21,381 nt of DNA from Candidatus Bipolaricaulota bacterium (GCA_021159105.1 JAGGSM010000135.1:1-21381); one strand, 5' to 3'. Counted from the first letter of the stretch, positions 1-6,745 are shown. Translations and numbers: made by a program. Notes: generated by a model from the letters alone, not told the origin.

Positions 1-270
1 CCACGTTCATCCTTGGTTTCGCGTTCCAATGGCTCGCACCACGAAGGACACGAAGAGCACGAAGAAGTCCCTTGCGTGAGTTTGCTCTCCCGTTCTGCAC
101 TCAGGGTTCGGCATCCGTTACGTTCCCCGCTCCGCGCTCCGAGTTCATCCTTCCCTCTGCGCTCTTTGCGTCCTTGAAGTGAGACCGCTCCTCCGTTCCG
201 AGTTCCGAGCTCCGCGTTCCCCGTTCGTCACGTTCCGCGTTCGAATCCCTCATCGTGAAACTTTCTGCTG
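1..270. repeat. Degenerate low-complexity intergenic repeats
   Basis: No convincing gene is visible here. The sequence is built from imperfect short direct repeats: CACGAAG-type units near 41-68 (cacgaaggacacgaagagcacgaag), variations on GTTCCG/CTCCGCG/GAGTTC between about 120 and 245, and a CTCTGCG-CTCTTTGCG-TCCTTGAAGTGAG string near 155-183. Such degenerate CACGAAGGACACGAAG and CTTTGCGTC-like strings turn up in intergenic DNA of many environmental bacterial genomes. Their origin and function are not known to me. Any short open frame crossing this area is likely spurious. Confidence 0.6.
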
Positions 271-339
271 GTGCGAGTGTACCTCAAATATGAAAAAGAG
301 ATAAATACCTCCTTACCTCCTTCAAGAGCTCGAAGCCCG

Positions 340-369
340 GACGCGGGGTCGCACAAGCGACCCCGCGTC
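340..369. other. Perfect 13-bp hairpin, tetraloop ACAA
   Basis: GACGCGGGGTCGC (340-352), loop ACAA (353-356) and its exact reverse complement (357-369) form a very stable GC-rich stem-loop. There is no U-run on either side, so it is not a canonical intrinsic terminator. It sits in a gene-free stretch about 160 bases before the small coiled-coil gene. It could be a terminator or stabilising 3' end of a gene to the left of the window, or part of a mobile repeat. Only the structure itself is certain. Confidence 0.7.
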
Positions 370-532
370 TGTCCGTGTTCAGGAGGTTGACGCGCAGGCC
401 AATTCTACCGAAAAGAGGGCCACTGGGAAATGGCGACCTCCCGGAAGAGCAGGACCGCGCGTGCCGAGCTTCCCCTCCCCGTTGGGCAACTGTCCTGGCA
501 CCTACACCCGATCGTGTCGGAGAATCTTCTCT

Positions 533-799
533 ATGGAGAGACAAGAATTTACCGACAAACTGCTCCCATCCCTCTCGCTTGACGAGATCGAGTTTGCCTG
601 CGATATGGAGCGCGTCCTGGCGGAACAGGTGAAGTACCTGCGCGGGGCTCTGGCGTCCATCACCAACAAGCAGCTCCTGGAAAGGGATGCGCTCGTTTCC
701 GACCTGCGAGCGCGCCTTGCGGAGAAGGACCGCGAGATCACCAGCCTGCAGGGACAAGTCAGAGACCTACAGAAGCGCCTCCTGGAGATTCTTCCTTGA
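533..799 (+). CDS. Small coiled-coil hypothetical protein (88 aa)
   Basis: I do not recognise a family. The ATG at 533 has a GGAG 10 nt upstream (519-522), and a longer in-frame start at 461 reads through low-quality sequence, so 533 is preferred. The 88-aa product is acidic/basic-alternating and almost wholly helical. The C-terminal half (from about residue 45) has heptad-like spacing of leucines with Arg/Glu/Lys, typical of a parallel coiled coil, and it ends in a leucine-rich tail. There is no signal peptide or membrane segment. It lies 37 nt before prfA on the same strand and may be cotranscribed with it. The function is unknown. An open frame overlapping the prfA upstream extension makes the assignment moderate rather than certain. 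Confidence 0.55.
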   Translation: MERQEFTDKLLPSLSLDEIEFACDMERVLAEQVKYLRGALASITNKQLLERDALVSDLRARLAEKDREITSLQGQVRDLQKRLLEILP

Positions 800-836
800 A
801 ATAGCCCCAGACAATGGCGTAGCTTCTCACCTTGCA

Positions 837-1901
837 ATGGCAAATCAACAAATCGCAAGAGAACTTGAGCAGGCGAGGGCGGAGTACGCGCGCTTGGAGA
901 AGCAGATGAGCGATCCTGAGGTGATTTCTAGCCCTGAGTATCGCAATATCACGCAACAGTACGCGCATCTGCGCGACCTTATCAACCTCGGTGATCAGTG
1001 GGAGAAGCTCATATCATCGATCTCGGAGGAAGAGGAGATGTGGGAGACCGAGGAGGAGCTGCGCGGGGAGATAGAGGAAGCCCTGGAGAATGACCGCGCG
1101 CAGCTGAAGAGGGTTGAGGCCGAGTTCCTCAATCTCGCCATCCCCCCAGATCCGCGCGACAAAAAGACGGCGATCATCGAGATCAGGGCAGGGACAGGTG
1201 GGGACGAGTCGAGCCTGTTCGCGGCCGACCTGTTCCGCATGTACACTCGCTACGCCGAGGCGAACGGGTACAAGGTCTCTCTCCTCGACAGCCATCCCAC
1301 CCCTCTGGGCGGGTTCAAACAGATCACCTTCGCCATCGAGGGGAAGGACGCCTTCGGCCGCTTCCGCTACGAGTCCGGAGTGCACCGGGTGCAGCGGGTG
1401 CCCGAGACGGAGTCAGCCGGTCGGATCCACACCTCCACGGCCAGCGTCGTTGTCCTGCCGGAGGCGGAGGAAGTGGAGGTGAACATCGATCCAAACGACC
1501 TGAAGATCGACACCTTCCGCTCTACCGGCCCTGGGGGGCAGAGCGTGAACACGACCGACTCCGCGGTGCGGATAACGCACCTCCCGACCGGCCTCGTCGT
1601 CAGTTGCCAGGATGAGAAGTCGCAGCATAAGAACAAGGCACAGGCGATGCGGGTACTCCGCTCGCGCCTTAAGGATCGCTTGGAGAAGGAGCATGAGGCG
1701 GAGCTGTCAGCTACGCGCCGTAAGCAGATCGGCTCCGGTGACCGCAGCGACAAGATCCGGACCTACAACTTCCCACAGAATCGGGTCACTGATCATCGAA
1801 TTGGCTTGACCCTGTATCACCTGCACGACATCCTTGAGGGTGACCTGGGAGAGCTGATCGACTCGCTGCGCAGGGCGGACCTGGAGGAGCAGACGCAATA
1901 A
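837..1901 (+). CDS. prfA: Peptide chain release factor 1 (RF1)
   Basis: Class I release factor that recognises UAA and UAG in the ribosomal A site and triggers peptidyl-tRNA hydrolysis. The 354-aa length from the ATG at 837 is normal for RF1. The catalytic GGQ motif falls at residues 233-235, inside the conserved STGPGGQ context, and the anticodon-like tripeptide is P-E-T at 189-191 (RVPETES), which is the RF1 PxT type and not the SPF of RF2. The frame is open upstream to 687, but that extension is Arg-rich and unlike RF1, and homologues begin near MANQQI-like sequence, so 837 is chosen although no clear Shine-Dalgarno precedes it. In many Firmicutes and Thermotogae prfA follows rpmE and a DUF1385 gene. 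Here those genes lie 1.2 kb downstream, separated by two tRNAs, and no prmC follows. Confidence 0.97.
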   Translation: MANQQIARELEQARAEYARLEKQMSDPEVISSPEYRNITQQYAHLRDLINLGDQWEKLISSISEEEEMWETEEELRGEIEEALENDRAQLKRVEAEFLNLAIPPDPRDKKTAIIEIRAGTGGDESSLFAADLFRMYTRYAEANGYKVSLLDSHPTPLGGFKQITFAIEGKDAFGRFRYESGVHRVQRVPETESAGRIHTSTASVVVLPEAEEVEVNIDPNDLKIDTFRSTGPGGQSVNTTDSAVRITHLPTGLVVSCQDEKSQHKNKAQAMRVLRSRLKDRLEKEHEAELSATRRKQIGSGDRSDKIRTYNFPQNRVTDHRIGLTLYHLHDILEGDLGELIDSLRRADLEEQTQ

Positions 1902-1937
1902 GTCCATACCTTATCAAGCTTTTCCCGCACACATTCC

Positions 1938-1966
1938 TTGACAACCAATCGATGGCTGGCTACCAT
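1938..1966 (+). promoter_or_regulatory. Sigma70-type promoter of tRNA-Ile
   Basis: TTGACA (1938-1943) matches the -35 consensus exactly. A 17-nt spacer leads to TACCAT (1961-1966). The predicted start near 1973 is about 6 nt before the mature tRNA 5' end, as expected for a short tRNA leader. Confidence 0.75.
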
Positions 1967-1978
1967 TACCCCAGTCTT

Positions 1979-2052
1979 GGGTCTGTAGCTCAGCTGGTTA
2001 GAGCGCTCGCCTGATAAGCGGGAGGTCCCTGGTTCGAGTCCAGGCAGGCCCA
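1979..2052 (+). tRNA. tRNA-Ile (anticodon GAT)
   Basis: The 74-nt cloverleaf is complete. The acceptor GGGTCTG (1979-1985) pairs with CAGGCCC (2045-2051) with one G-U pair. The D-arm contains GTAGCTCAGCTGGTTAGAGC. The anticodon stem CTCGC/GCGGG encloses loop CTGATAA with anticodon GAT at 2013-2015, and the T-arm is CCTGG-TTCGAGT-CCAGG. The discriminator is A at 2052. CCA is not encoded (the next bases are CTTTTTA), so CCA must be added by nucleotidyltransferase, unlike the neighbouring tRNA-Glu. The T-run right after the 3' end (2054-2058) probably serves as the terminator or processing site. It is a stand-alone gene, outside any rRNA operon visible here. Confidence 0.97.
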
Positions 2053-2125
2053 CTTTTTATTGTCAACCTCTAGATGTATACTCCACTAAAGAAAAGTGAT
2101 GATCAACTGAGGATAAGGAGGAACC

Positions 2126-2401
2126 ATGCCCGAAGAGAAACAATCAGGGGAAGAGAGGCTCGTCAAGGCGATCGACAAGGGGATGGGGAACAGGATTCAC
2201 ATCCGTCTATCGCGCTTTCACGACCGCGACTACCTAGACATTCGTAACTTCTACGAGGCGGATGATGGCGAGTGGAAGCCGACGAGGAAGGGGATCGCGG
2301 TGCCGGTTGAACTGTACGGTGAACTGATGGATGCCTTGAAGGGAGCCGAGCAGATGATCAAGGATCTTCCGCCGGTGAAAAAGGAAGAAGGGAAGGAATA
2401 G
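2126..2401 (+). CDS. PC4/p15-like transcriptional coactivator domain protein
   Basis: This 91-aa protein carries a PC4-type ssDNA-binding domain across residues 22-75. The pattern is beta strands with IHIRLS, a YLDIRNFYE strand, then W-P-T-(R/K)-K-G-I and a helix VELYGELMDAL, which matches the family signature around DIR-(x)-YY and PT-KKGI. Bacterial members (YdbC-type) are known to bind single-stranded DNA as dimers, and the role is assumed to be nucleoid or transcription related. A strong Shine-Dalgarno AAGGAGG (2115-2121) is 4 nt from the ATG. The N- and C-terminal tails are charged and probably disordered. It stands alone between two tRNA genes. A TATACT box at 2077-2082 could be its -10, but no good -35 lies at the right distance, so its promoter is uncertain. 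Confidence 0.85.
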   Translation: MPEEKQSGEERLVKAIDKGMGNRIHIRLSRFHDRDYLDIRNFYEADDGEWKPTRKGIAVPVELYGELMDALKGAEQMIKDLPPVKKEEGKE

Positions 2402-2414
2402 GCGCTCACTCCCC

Positions 2415-2443
2415 TTGATGCAACGGCCGCTATGAAGCATAAT
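2415..2443 (+). promoter_or_regulatory. Sigma70-type promoter of tRNA-Glu
   Basis: TTGATG (2415-2420), a 17-nt spacer and CATAAT (2438-2443) form a good promoter. The predicted start near 2450 lies about 7 nt before the mature tRNA-Glu 5' end. Confidence 0.7.
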
Positions 2444-2456
2444 TAGATGTAACATC

Positions 2457-2532
2457 GGTCCCGTCGTCTAGTGGCCTAGGATATCGGGCTCTCATCCCGG
2501 CGACAGGGGTTCGAATCCCCTCGGGACCGCCA
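2457..2532 (+). tRNA. tRNA-Glu (anticodon CTC)
   Basis: The 76-nt tRNA includes an encoded CCA. The acceptor GGTCCCG (2457-2463) pairs perfectly with CGGGACC (2522-2528). The discriminator is G (2529) followed by CCA (2530-2532). The anticodon stem TCGGG/CCCGG holds loop CTCTCAT with CTC at 2491-2493, and the T-arm is AGGGG-TTCGAAT-CCCCT. CTC reads GAG codons, which are frequent in these GC-rich genes, so this is probably a second glutamate isoacceptor beside a TTC tRNA elsewhere. Confidence 0.97.
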
Positions 2533-2600
2533 GAACGTTGGTGTAGGAGCCAGTCCCTGAGCCGGTCAGTTTGTAAGAAGCACGCCGCAAGGAGCGGGAA

Positions 2601-2621
2601 TCAATCCCTGCGGGGGATTGA
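2601..2621. repeat. REP-like palindrome (CCCTGC-GGGG family)
   Basis: TCAATCCC (2601-2608), loop TGCGG and GGGATTGA (2614-2621) form a perfect 8-bp stem. Very similar palindromes occur at about 20857-20871 (reverse orientation), at 20893-20909 and at the start of each 90-bp tandem repeat unit from 12602. The right arm overlaps the -35 box of the rpsI promoter. Confidence 0.65.
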
Positions 2622-2646
2622 CAGGGACGGTGTGTATTTGTATAGT
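2618..2646 (+). promoter_or_regulatory. Promoter of the rpsI-rpmE-DUF1385 operon
   Basis: A perfect -35 TTGACA (2618-2623) and TATAGT (2641-2646) are separated by exactly 17 nt. The predicted start near 2653 gives a leader of roughly 40 nt before the GTG at 2693. The first four bases of the -35 box (TTGA) are the end of the palindrome at 2601-2621. Confidence 0.8.
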
Positions 2647-2692
2647 TTCGCGTATTCGTGATGAAGTAAATTGCAGGAGGTGTCTTTCCTTC

Positions 2693-3130
2693 GTGGAAGC
2701 TGGAGCAAGGCGATTGCCTAAACGTGTTGGGAATGCGATACATGCGATAGGGAGAAGGAAGCGGTCTACGGCCCGTATCTACCTATCCGAGGGTGAAGGG
2801 AATCTGTTGATCAACGGCCGCCCGGCGGAGGGGTATTTCTCCTCCTACCTGAATGCCCCTGAGCATCTGGAGAAGACGCTGAAGCAGCCTTTCTATACGA
2901 CAGGGACTGTGGGAAAGTACGATGTGAAGGCGCGCGTGCGCGGCGGTGGATTCACCGGACAGATGGAAGCCGTCCGTCTGGGCATTGCGCGAGCTCTCGT
3001 CGGGGTGACCGATGAGTACAGGGTCCCGCTGAAGAAGGCTGGACTGCTCACCCGCGATCCGCGAGAGGTTGAACGGAAGAAGTACGGCCGCCGTAAGGCA
3101 CGCAAGAGCGAGCAGTACTCCAAGCGTTAG
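2693..3130 (+). CDS. rpsI: 30S ribosomal protein S9
   Basis: Small-subunit protein whose basic C-terminal tail reaches the P-site tRNA. The family core is unmistakable: GRRK-(R/S)-TARIYL at the N-terminus, INGRP, the RVRGGG-TGQ-A-RLGIARAL block, LLTRD-R-VERKKYG and the universal SKR ending. The start is a choice. GTG at 2693 has AGGAGG 12 nt upstream and gives 145 aa; a TTG at 2714 with GGAG 8 nt upstream gives 138 aa, nearer the usual 130. ATG codons further upstream would precede the predicted transcription start. S9 normally follows rplM (L13); here it follows tRNA-Glu and its own promoter, and rplM is not in the window. The gap to rpmE is 13 nt, so they form an operon. Confidence 0.95.
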   Translation: MEAGARRLPKRVGNAIHAIGRRKRSTARIYLSEGEGNLLINGRPAEGYFSSYLNAPEHLEKTLKQPFYTTGTVGKYDVKARVRGGGFTGQMEAVRLGIARALVGVTDEYRVPLKKAGLLTRDPREVERKKYGRRKARKSEQYSKR

Positions 3131-3143
3131 ACAGGAGATTGTT

Positions 3144-3350
3144 GTGAAAAAGGGTATTCATCCAGAACTGAAGCGCGCTGTAATCAAGTGTGGTTGCGGT
3201 GCGGAGTTTGAGACGCTGTCCACTGTGGAAGAGATGAAGGTGGACATCTGCTCAAAGTGCCATCCATTCTTCACCGGCGAGGAGCGTCTCCTCGACACAG
3301 AAGGGCGCGTGGAGAGGTTCCAGCGCAAGTACGGAAAGAAAGAGAATTAG
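3144..3350 (+). CDS. rpmE: 50S ribosomal protein L31 (zinc-binding type)
   Basis: The 68-aa large-subunit protein starts at GTG 3144, with AGGAG (3133-3137) 6 nt upstream. It begins MKKGIHPE, as L31 does. Four cysteines at residues 16, 18, 36 and 39 (K-C-G-C and C-S-K-C) are the zinc ligands of the C+ form, so this is not the zinc-free paralogue made under zinc limitation. The conserved CHPFFTG motif and the RVERF-x-(R/K)-KYG tail are present. It sits 13 nt after rpsI and 2 nt before the DUF1385 gene, an arrangement also known with rpmE-DUF1385-prfA in other phyla. Confidence 0.95.
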   Translation: MKKGIHPELKRAVIKCGCGAEFETLSTVEEMKVDICSKCHPFFTGEERLLDTEGRVERFQRKYGKKEN

Positions 3351-3352
3351 GC

Positions 3353-4255
3353 ATGGGATCGGTAGGTGGACAAGCACTTATCGAAGGCGTGATGATGCAG
3401 AACGGCGATCGCGTGGCGGTCGCCGTTCGGCGTACGAACGATGGCCAGATCGTTGTGCGGGACCTTCCCACCAGCAAGCGCTTCCGCAAGCTCTCTGAGA
3501 TCCCTTTCCTGCGCGGCCTGTTTCGTTTGTACGACATGCTCGTTCTTGGCATTCGCGCGCTGAACATGTCGGCGCGCATTGCCTTCCCAGACCAGGAAGA
3601 GGAGATGACTTCGACCTGGAGCGTGCTCATGATCGGCCTGGCAGTGGTCATCGCTGTCGGAGCGTTCGTTGTCCTCCCTCTGTACATCGCAAACAGCGTT
3701 CCAGCGCTGCGTACGGGGAACAGCATCCTGTTCAATCTTGTCGAGGGAGCGATTCGCATCATCTTCTTCCTGATATACCTCCTTGCCATCTCCCGCATGA
3801 AGGACATCCATCGCGTCTTTCAGTATCACGGCGCGGAGCACAAGACGGTGTATACCTACGAGGCGGGAGAGGAACTGACCGTGGAGAACGCGCGCAAGTA
3901 CACGACGCTCCATCCCCGCTGCGGGACGGCGTTTCTCATGATCGTTCTCATCATTTCGATACTCGTCTTCTCCCTCGCAGGCAATCCGGCGCTGTGGCTG
4001 AAGATACTGTCCCGCCTGTTGCTCCTGCCAGTTGTGGCGGGGGTATCCTACGAAGCGCTGCGCTTCAGCGGCAAGGAGTACGATAACCACTGGTGGGTGA
4101 GGCTGCTCGTCAAGCCTGGATTGTGGCTGCAGCTGCTGACGACGGCCGAGCCGAGCGATGACATGCTCGAAGTGGCGATCGCTTCCATCAAGCGGGTGAC
4201 CGAGGATCCCAATGTCCCTGCTGGGGAAGCAGCCGGCGCCGAACTGGTGAACTAG
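3353..4255 (+). CDS. DUF1385 (YqhQ-like) membrane protein
   Basis: The 300-aa integral membrane protein of the DUF1385 family has no established function. The N-terminus reads GGQALIEGVMMQ, the family hallmark. A conserved YHGAEHKTVYTYE block around residues 160-172 has His and Glu residues suggestive of metal binding, and an H-P-R-CGT motif follows. About four hydrophobic segments are visible: near residues 83-108, 122-148, 190-213 and 219-240. The ATG at 3353 follows the rpmE stop by 2 nt. The rpmE-adjacent location is common for this family and hints at a translation or envelope housekeeping role, which is inference. Its TAG stop is shared in a CTAG palindrome with the convergent PHP gene, leaving no room for a separate terminator. 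Confidence 0.85.
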   Translation: MGSVGGQALIEGVMMQNGDRVAVAVRRTNDGQIVVRDLPTSKRFRKLSEIPFLRGLFRLYDMLVLGIRALNMSARIAFPDQEEEMTSTWSVLMIGLAVVIAVGAFVVLPLYIANSVPALRTGNSILFNLVEGAIRIIFFLIYLLAISRMKDIHRVFQYHGAEHKTVYTYEAGEELTVENARKYTTLHPRCGTAFLMIVLIISILVFSLAGNPALWLKILSRLLLLPVVAGVSYEALRFSGKEYDNHWWVRLLVKPGLWLQLLTTAEPSDDMLEVAIASIKRVTEDPNVPAGEAAGAELVN

Positions 4256-5100
4256 GTCGACTGGCAGCGCTTCTTCAATGCCTCCACGTAGCGGTATGGA
4301 AGATGGATCGCCCCCAGCCTCTCTTTCACTGAGTTCGGGCCATGATCGTCTGAACCGCCGGTGAGCAAGAACCCCTTTTCCATTGCTATCTGCCTCACTC
4401 TCTCCGGGGTGATGTGCAGCCTGTTGTCCCCTTCGGCATAAGGGTAGAACGATTCGATCCCATCGATCCCTGCAGCGAGGAGCTTGTCGCTGAACGCGTC
4501 CCAGTCCGAGACATCGATGAAACAGGGGTGCGGGACTGAGGTGACTCCCCCTGCGGCATGGATCGCATCCGCAGCGTCGCGAAACCTCGGGCGCTCCAGC
4601 CTGACGTAGCAGGTCCCGCCGCTTCCGATCAGCTCATCGAACGCCTCTCGCATCGTTCTCACCGCCCCTTTATCCACGAGGACCTTCGCCAGGTGCGGGC
4701 GTCCGATGCTCCCCGCGGCGAGGGCGCGCACCTCATCGATCGAGACATCGACCCGGGCGCGCTCCCTGCAGCGCCTCACCATCTCCTCCATCCGTTCCTG
4801 GCGCGCCGTGCGCATGAAATCGAAGAGCTTCTTCATCGGTTCTGAGAGCGGGTCGATGAAGTAGCCGAGCAGCTCGCCCGGGATGCCATCGTAGTCCACC
4901 TTCAGCTCGACCCCGGTGATCACTTCGATATCTGAAATGCGTGTCACACGCTGTGACAGATCGGGGGATATCGTGTCGTGATCGGTGATCGCGATCGCGG
5001 AGAGGCCAACCCCAACGGCTCGGGAAACGAGGGTGGGGATATCCTGCGTCCCGTCTGATGCTGTTGTGTGCAGGTGCAGATCAGCGTACTTCTCGGTCAT
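4252..5100 (-). CDS. PHP-domain phosphoesterase (YciV/TrpH/RNase AM-like)
   Basis: The 282-aa protein is a polymerase-and-histidinol-phosphatase fold metal-dependent phosphoesterase. All motifs are present: DLHLHTTASDGT near residues 7-18, ITDHDT at about 38-43, GVELK at about 63-67, GRPHLA in the middle, VPHPC and the C-terminal GGSDDHG. Characterised relatives (E. coli YciV/RNase AM) are 5'-3' exoribonucleases or 3',5'-bisphosphate nucleotidases. The usual HPG in the third motif is HPC here. A Shine-Dalgarno AAAGGAG precedes the ATG at 5100. A 130-nt gap separates it from nusB upstream, so it may have its own promoter or be read from the nusB operon. Its stop overlaps the convergent DUF1385 stop by 4 bp. 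Confidence 0.88.
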   Translation of the reverse strand: MTEKYADLHLHTTASDGTQDIPTLVSRAVGVGLSAIAITDHDTISPDLSQRVTRISDIEVITGVELKVDYDGIPGELLGYFIDPLSEPMKKLFDFMRTARQERMEEMVRRCRERARVDVSIDEVRALAAGSIGRPHLAKVLVDKGAVRTMREAFDELIGSGGTCYVRLERPRFRDAADAIHAAGGVTSVPHPCFIDVSDWDAFSDKLLAAGIDGIESFYPYAEGDNRLHITPERVRQIAMEKGFLLTGGSDDHGPNSVKERLGAIHLPYRYVEALKKRCQST

Positions 5101-5230
5101 GGAAACCTCTCCTTTGTTGGATCAATGATGACTTGCCGCCCGATCGAGCAGTTCCCTGCTGGGCCACCGGAGAACACCGCCTATCGGTCGCTTCAATGTG
5201 CATGCCGACAACGGACAGCGCACTCAGTGA

Positions 5231-5620
5231 TCAGACCTTGGCATCCTTCCACACGCGATCGAGGATGCCGTTGATGAACGACGGGGCGTTGTCCGTTCCG
5301 TACTTCTTCGCCAGTTCCACCGCCTCGTCGATCGCTACCTCTGCTGGGATCTCCGGGGCGTGCAGCAGCTCGTACAGTCCTAGGCGAAGGATATTTCGGT
5401 CGAGGACAGCGAGCCTCTCCACGCGCCAGCCGAGGGCGTACTGGTCGATCGTCTGATCCAGCTCAGTTATGCGCTCCACAACGCCGTCCAGTGTCTGTTC
5501 CAGGTACTGCCTCTGATCGCCTGCATCCCGCTCGGAGATCAGCTCCGCGAGTGGGGTATCAATGAATTCACGCTCGTAGAGTATGTGTAGCACGAGTTCC
5601 CGCGCTTCTCGCCTCTGCAT
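5231..5620 (-). CDS. nusB: Transcription antitermination factor NusB
   Basis: NusB pairs with NusE (S10) and binds boxA RNA in rRNA antitermination. The 129-aa helical protein has the family signature: R-R-x-ARE-LVLHILYE at the N-terminus, the WRVERLAVLDRNILRLGLYELL helix and the EVAIDEAVELAKKYG-T-(x)-FINGILD block at the C-terminus. The ATG at 5620 overlaps the TGA of the upstream DUF2273 gene (TGATG), consistent with translational coupling; a GTG one codon earlier (5623) is possible. It is the last gene of the asp23-amaP cluster. The link of nusB with asp23 genes is also seen in Firmicutes. Confidence 0.95.
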   Translation of the reverse strand: MQRREARELVLHILYEREFIDTPLAELISERDAGDQRQYLEQTLDGVVERITELDQTIDQYALGWRVERLAVLDRNILRLGLYELLHAPEIPAEVAIDEAVELAKKYGTDNAPSFINGILDRVWKDAKV

Positions 5621-5823
5621 CACGGACGGAACAGGCGGACGTACAGCCTGCGCAGCGCCAGGCTGAGGGTGTTGTCAGGCTCCAAGCATGATCCGGCGAT
5701 GTATCCCCCGGCTGCGAAGGCTAGAAGGATCAGGACGACCCGCCAGCCAACGAGGACGAACAGCATCCCTATCAGCAGCCCCGCGATGAGGCCGATCAGT
5801 CTAGGTGGCATCGGGATGTTCAT
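5620..5823 (-). CDS. DUF2273 small membrane protein
   Basis: The 67-aa protein has a long hydrophobic stretch (about residues 9-43) split by a W-R pair into two possible membrane passes, then a basic C-terminus. Small proteins of this kind (DUF2273) lie next to amaP and asp23 in Firmicutes, which supports the assignment. The frame is open to 5859, but the ATG at 5823 has GGAGGAAGGAG just upstream and gives the family's typical MxxPPR-like start. It overlaps the end of amaP by 23 bp and nusB by 1 bp, so the genes are translationally coupled. The function is unknown; a partner of AmaP in the membrane is a reasonable inference. Confidence 0.75.
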   Translation of the reverse strand: MNIPMPPRLIGLIAGLLIGMLFVLVGWRVVLILLAFAAGGYIAGSCLEPDNTLSLALRRLYVRLFRP

Positions 5824-6373
5824 TCTCTCCTTCCTCCTCTTCCGCCTCCATCTGAGCACCGTGCGGGCGGATGCTGTTTACGAGCACCTCGACCCTGCGT
5901 ACCTCGACCCCGGTGCGCTCCACCACCCTCCTCGACAGCGTCTCCTGGATCGTCTTCCCCACCTCGGAGACCCGGTCAGTCGGGGAGAGGGTGGTGGTGA
6001 TCTCTATCGACAGTCCGTCATCGACGTGGCTCAGCCTCACCTGGAAGCGATCGATCCCTATCTCATCGCGCATGATCCCGCTGACGAATTCGCGCAGAGC
6101 GTACGGGGAGAGCTCGATCCTCCCCCATTCGCCCTCCTGGGAGAAGCGGGCGATCTGCGCGCGGCCGCGGAAGAAGAGCGAGGCGTAATGGCCGCTCACA
6201 GCCAGAAGCAGGCCGCCAAAGGCATACAGTATAGCCTTCCCAGCGAGCGTGGCGAGGAACTGAGCACCAGAGAGCAGGGAGATGACGCCCGCGCTGAACA
6301 GGATAGAGCAGATCCCCGCGCCGGCCAGCACGATCCCCAGCAGGGCTATCGCCGCGAGCAGGATCGGGTTCAT
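5801..6373 (-). CDS. amaP: AmaP-like alkaline shock membrane anchor protein
   Basis: The 190-aa protein has two N-terminal membrane segments (about residues 4-30 and 44-67), then a cytoplasmic Asp23-like domain (from about 78 to 172) and an acidic Glu-rich tail. In Staphylococcus AmaP anchors Asp23 to the membrane, and this gene lies directly downstream of two asp23 family genes. The ATG at 6373 overlaps the TGA of the preceding asp23 gene (ATGA), so translation is coupled. The tail also encodes the start of the DUF2273 gene in another frame. The match is by topology, domain order and neighbourhood; sequence identity to the characterised protein is likely low. Confidence 0.82.
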   Translation of the reverse strand: MNPILLAAIALLGIVLAGAGICSILFSAGVISLLSGAQFLATLAGKAILYAFGGLLLAVSGHYASLFFRGRAQIARFSQEGEWGRIELSPYALREFVSGIMRDEIGIDRFQVRLSHVDDGLSIEITTTLSPTDRVSEVGKTIQETLSRRVVERTGVEVRRVEVLVNSIRPHGAQMEAEEEEGENEHPDAT

Positions 6374-6732
6374 TCTCCCTCAGCCTCCTCCGGACGGGGG
6401 GCGTTCGGCTCGACGAGCTTCTGGACGTCCACATTCACCGCGCTCACCTTCAGCCCAGTCATCCTCTCGATCTCCGTCTTCACCCGCGTCTGTACTTGCT
6501 TGGCCACCTTGTGGATCGGCGTTCCGTAGACGGCGGTGATGCGCACCGTGACCTTTACGTTCTCCCCCTCCACTTCGGTGTCCACGTACCTCTTCATCCC
6601 CTCGCCGCGCCGAAAGATACTGTCGTCAGAACGAAGATTGGCTATGCCATCGACTTCGGAAACGGCGATCCCTGCGATCGCTGTAACGACCTCCTTGGAA
6701 ATGCCTACGCTCCCCTTCTCTGCGTCTACCAT
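6370..6732 (-). CDS. Asp23/Gls24 family envelope stress protein (copy 1)
   Basis: This 120-aa member of the Asp23/Gls24 family, soluble proteins tied to the cell envelope, starts at ATG 6732 behind a purine-rich GAGGAGG. The open frame extends to 6822, but that stretch overlaps the upstream gene and looks random. Family features are an N-terminal GSVGISKEVV strand-helix, a SEVDGIANL block, the V-(K/R)-VT-RI-AVYG-PIH-VA central motif and a final VNV-V-K strand. It starts 13 nt after the other asp23 gene and overlaps amaP by 4 bp. The two copies share the domain pattern but diverge in sequence, so they are probably not recent duplicates and may form a heteromer (inference). Confidence 0.88.
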   Translation of the reverse strand: MVDAEKGSVGISKEVVTAIAGIAVSEVDGIANLRSDDSIFRRGEGMKRYVDTEVEGENVKVTVRITAVYGTPIHKVAKQVQTRVKTEIERMTGLKVSAVNVDVQKLVEPNAPRPEEAEGE

Positions 6733-6745
6733 TCCTCTGCCCTCC

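Noticed and set aside
387..392. TTGACG at 387 as a promoter -35 for the coiled-coil gene and prfA
   Set aside because: No acceptable -10 hexamer lies 16-18 nt downstream.
687..836. N-terminal extension of prfA from 687
   Set aside because: The extra residues are Arg/Ser-rich, overlap the coiled-coil gene in another frame and have no counterpart in RF1 proteins.
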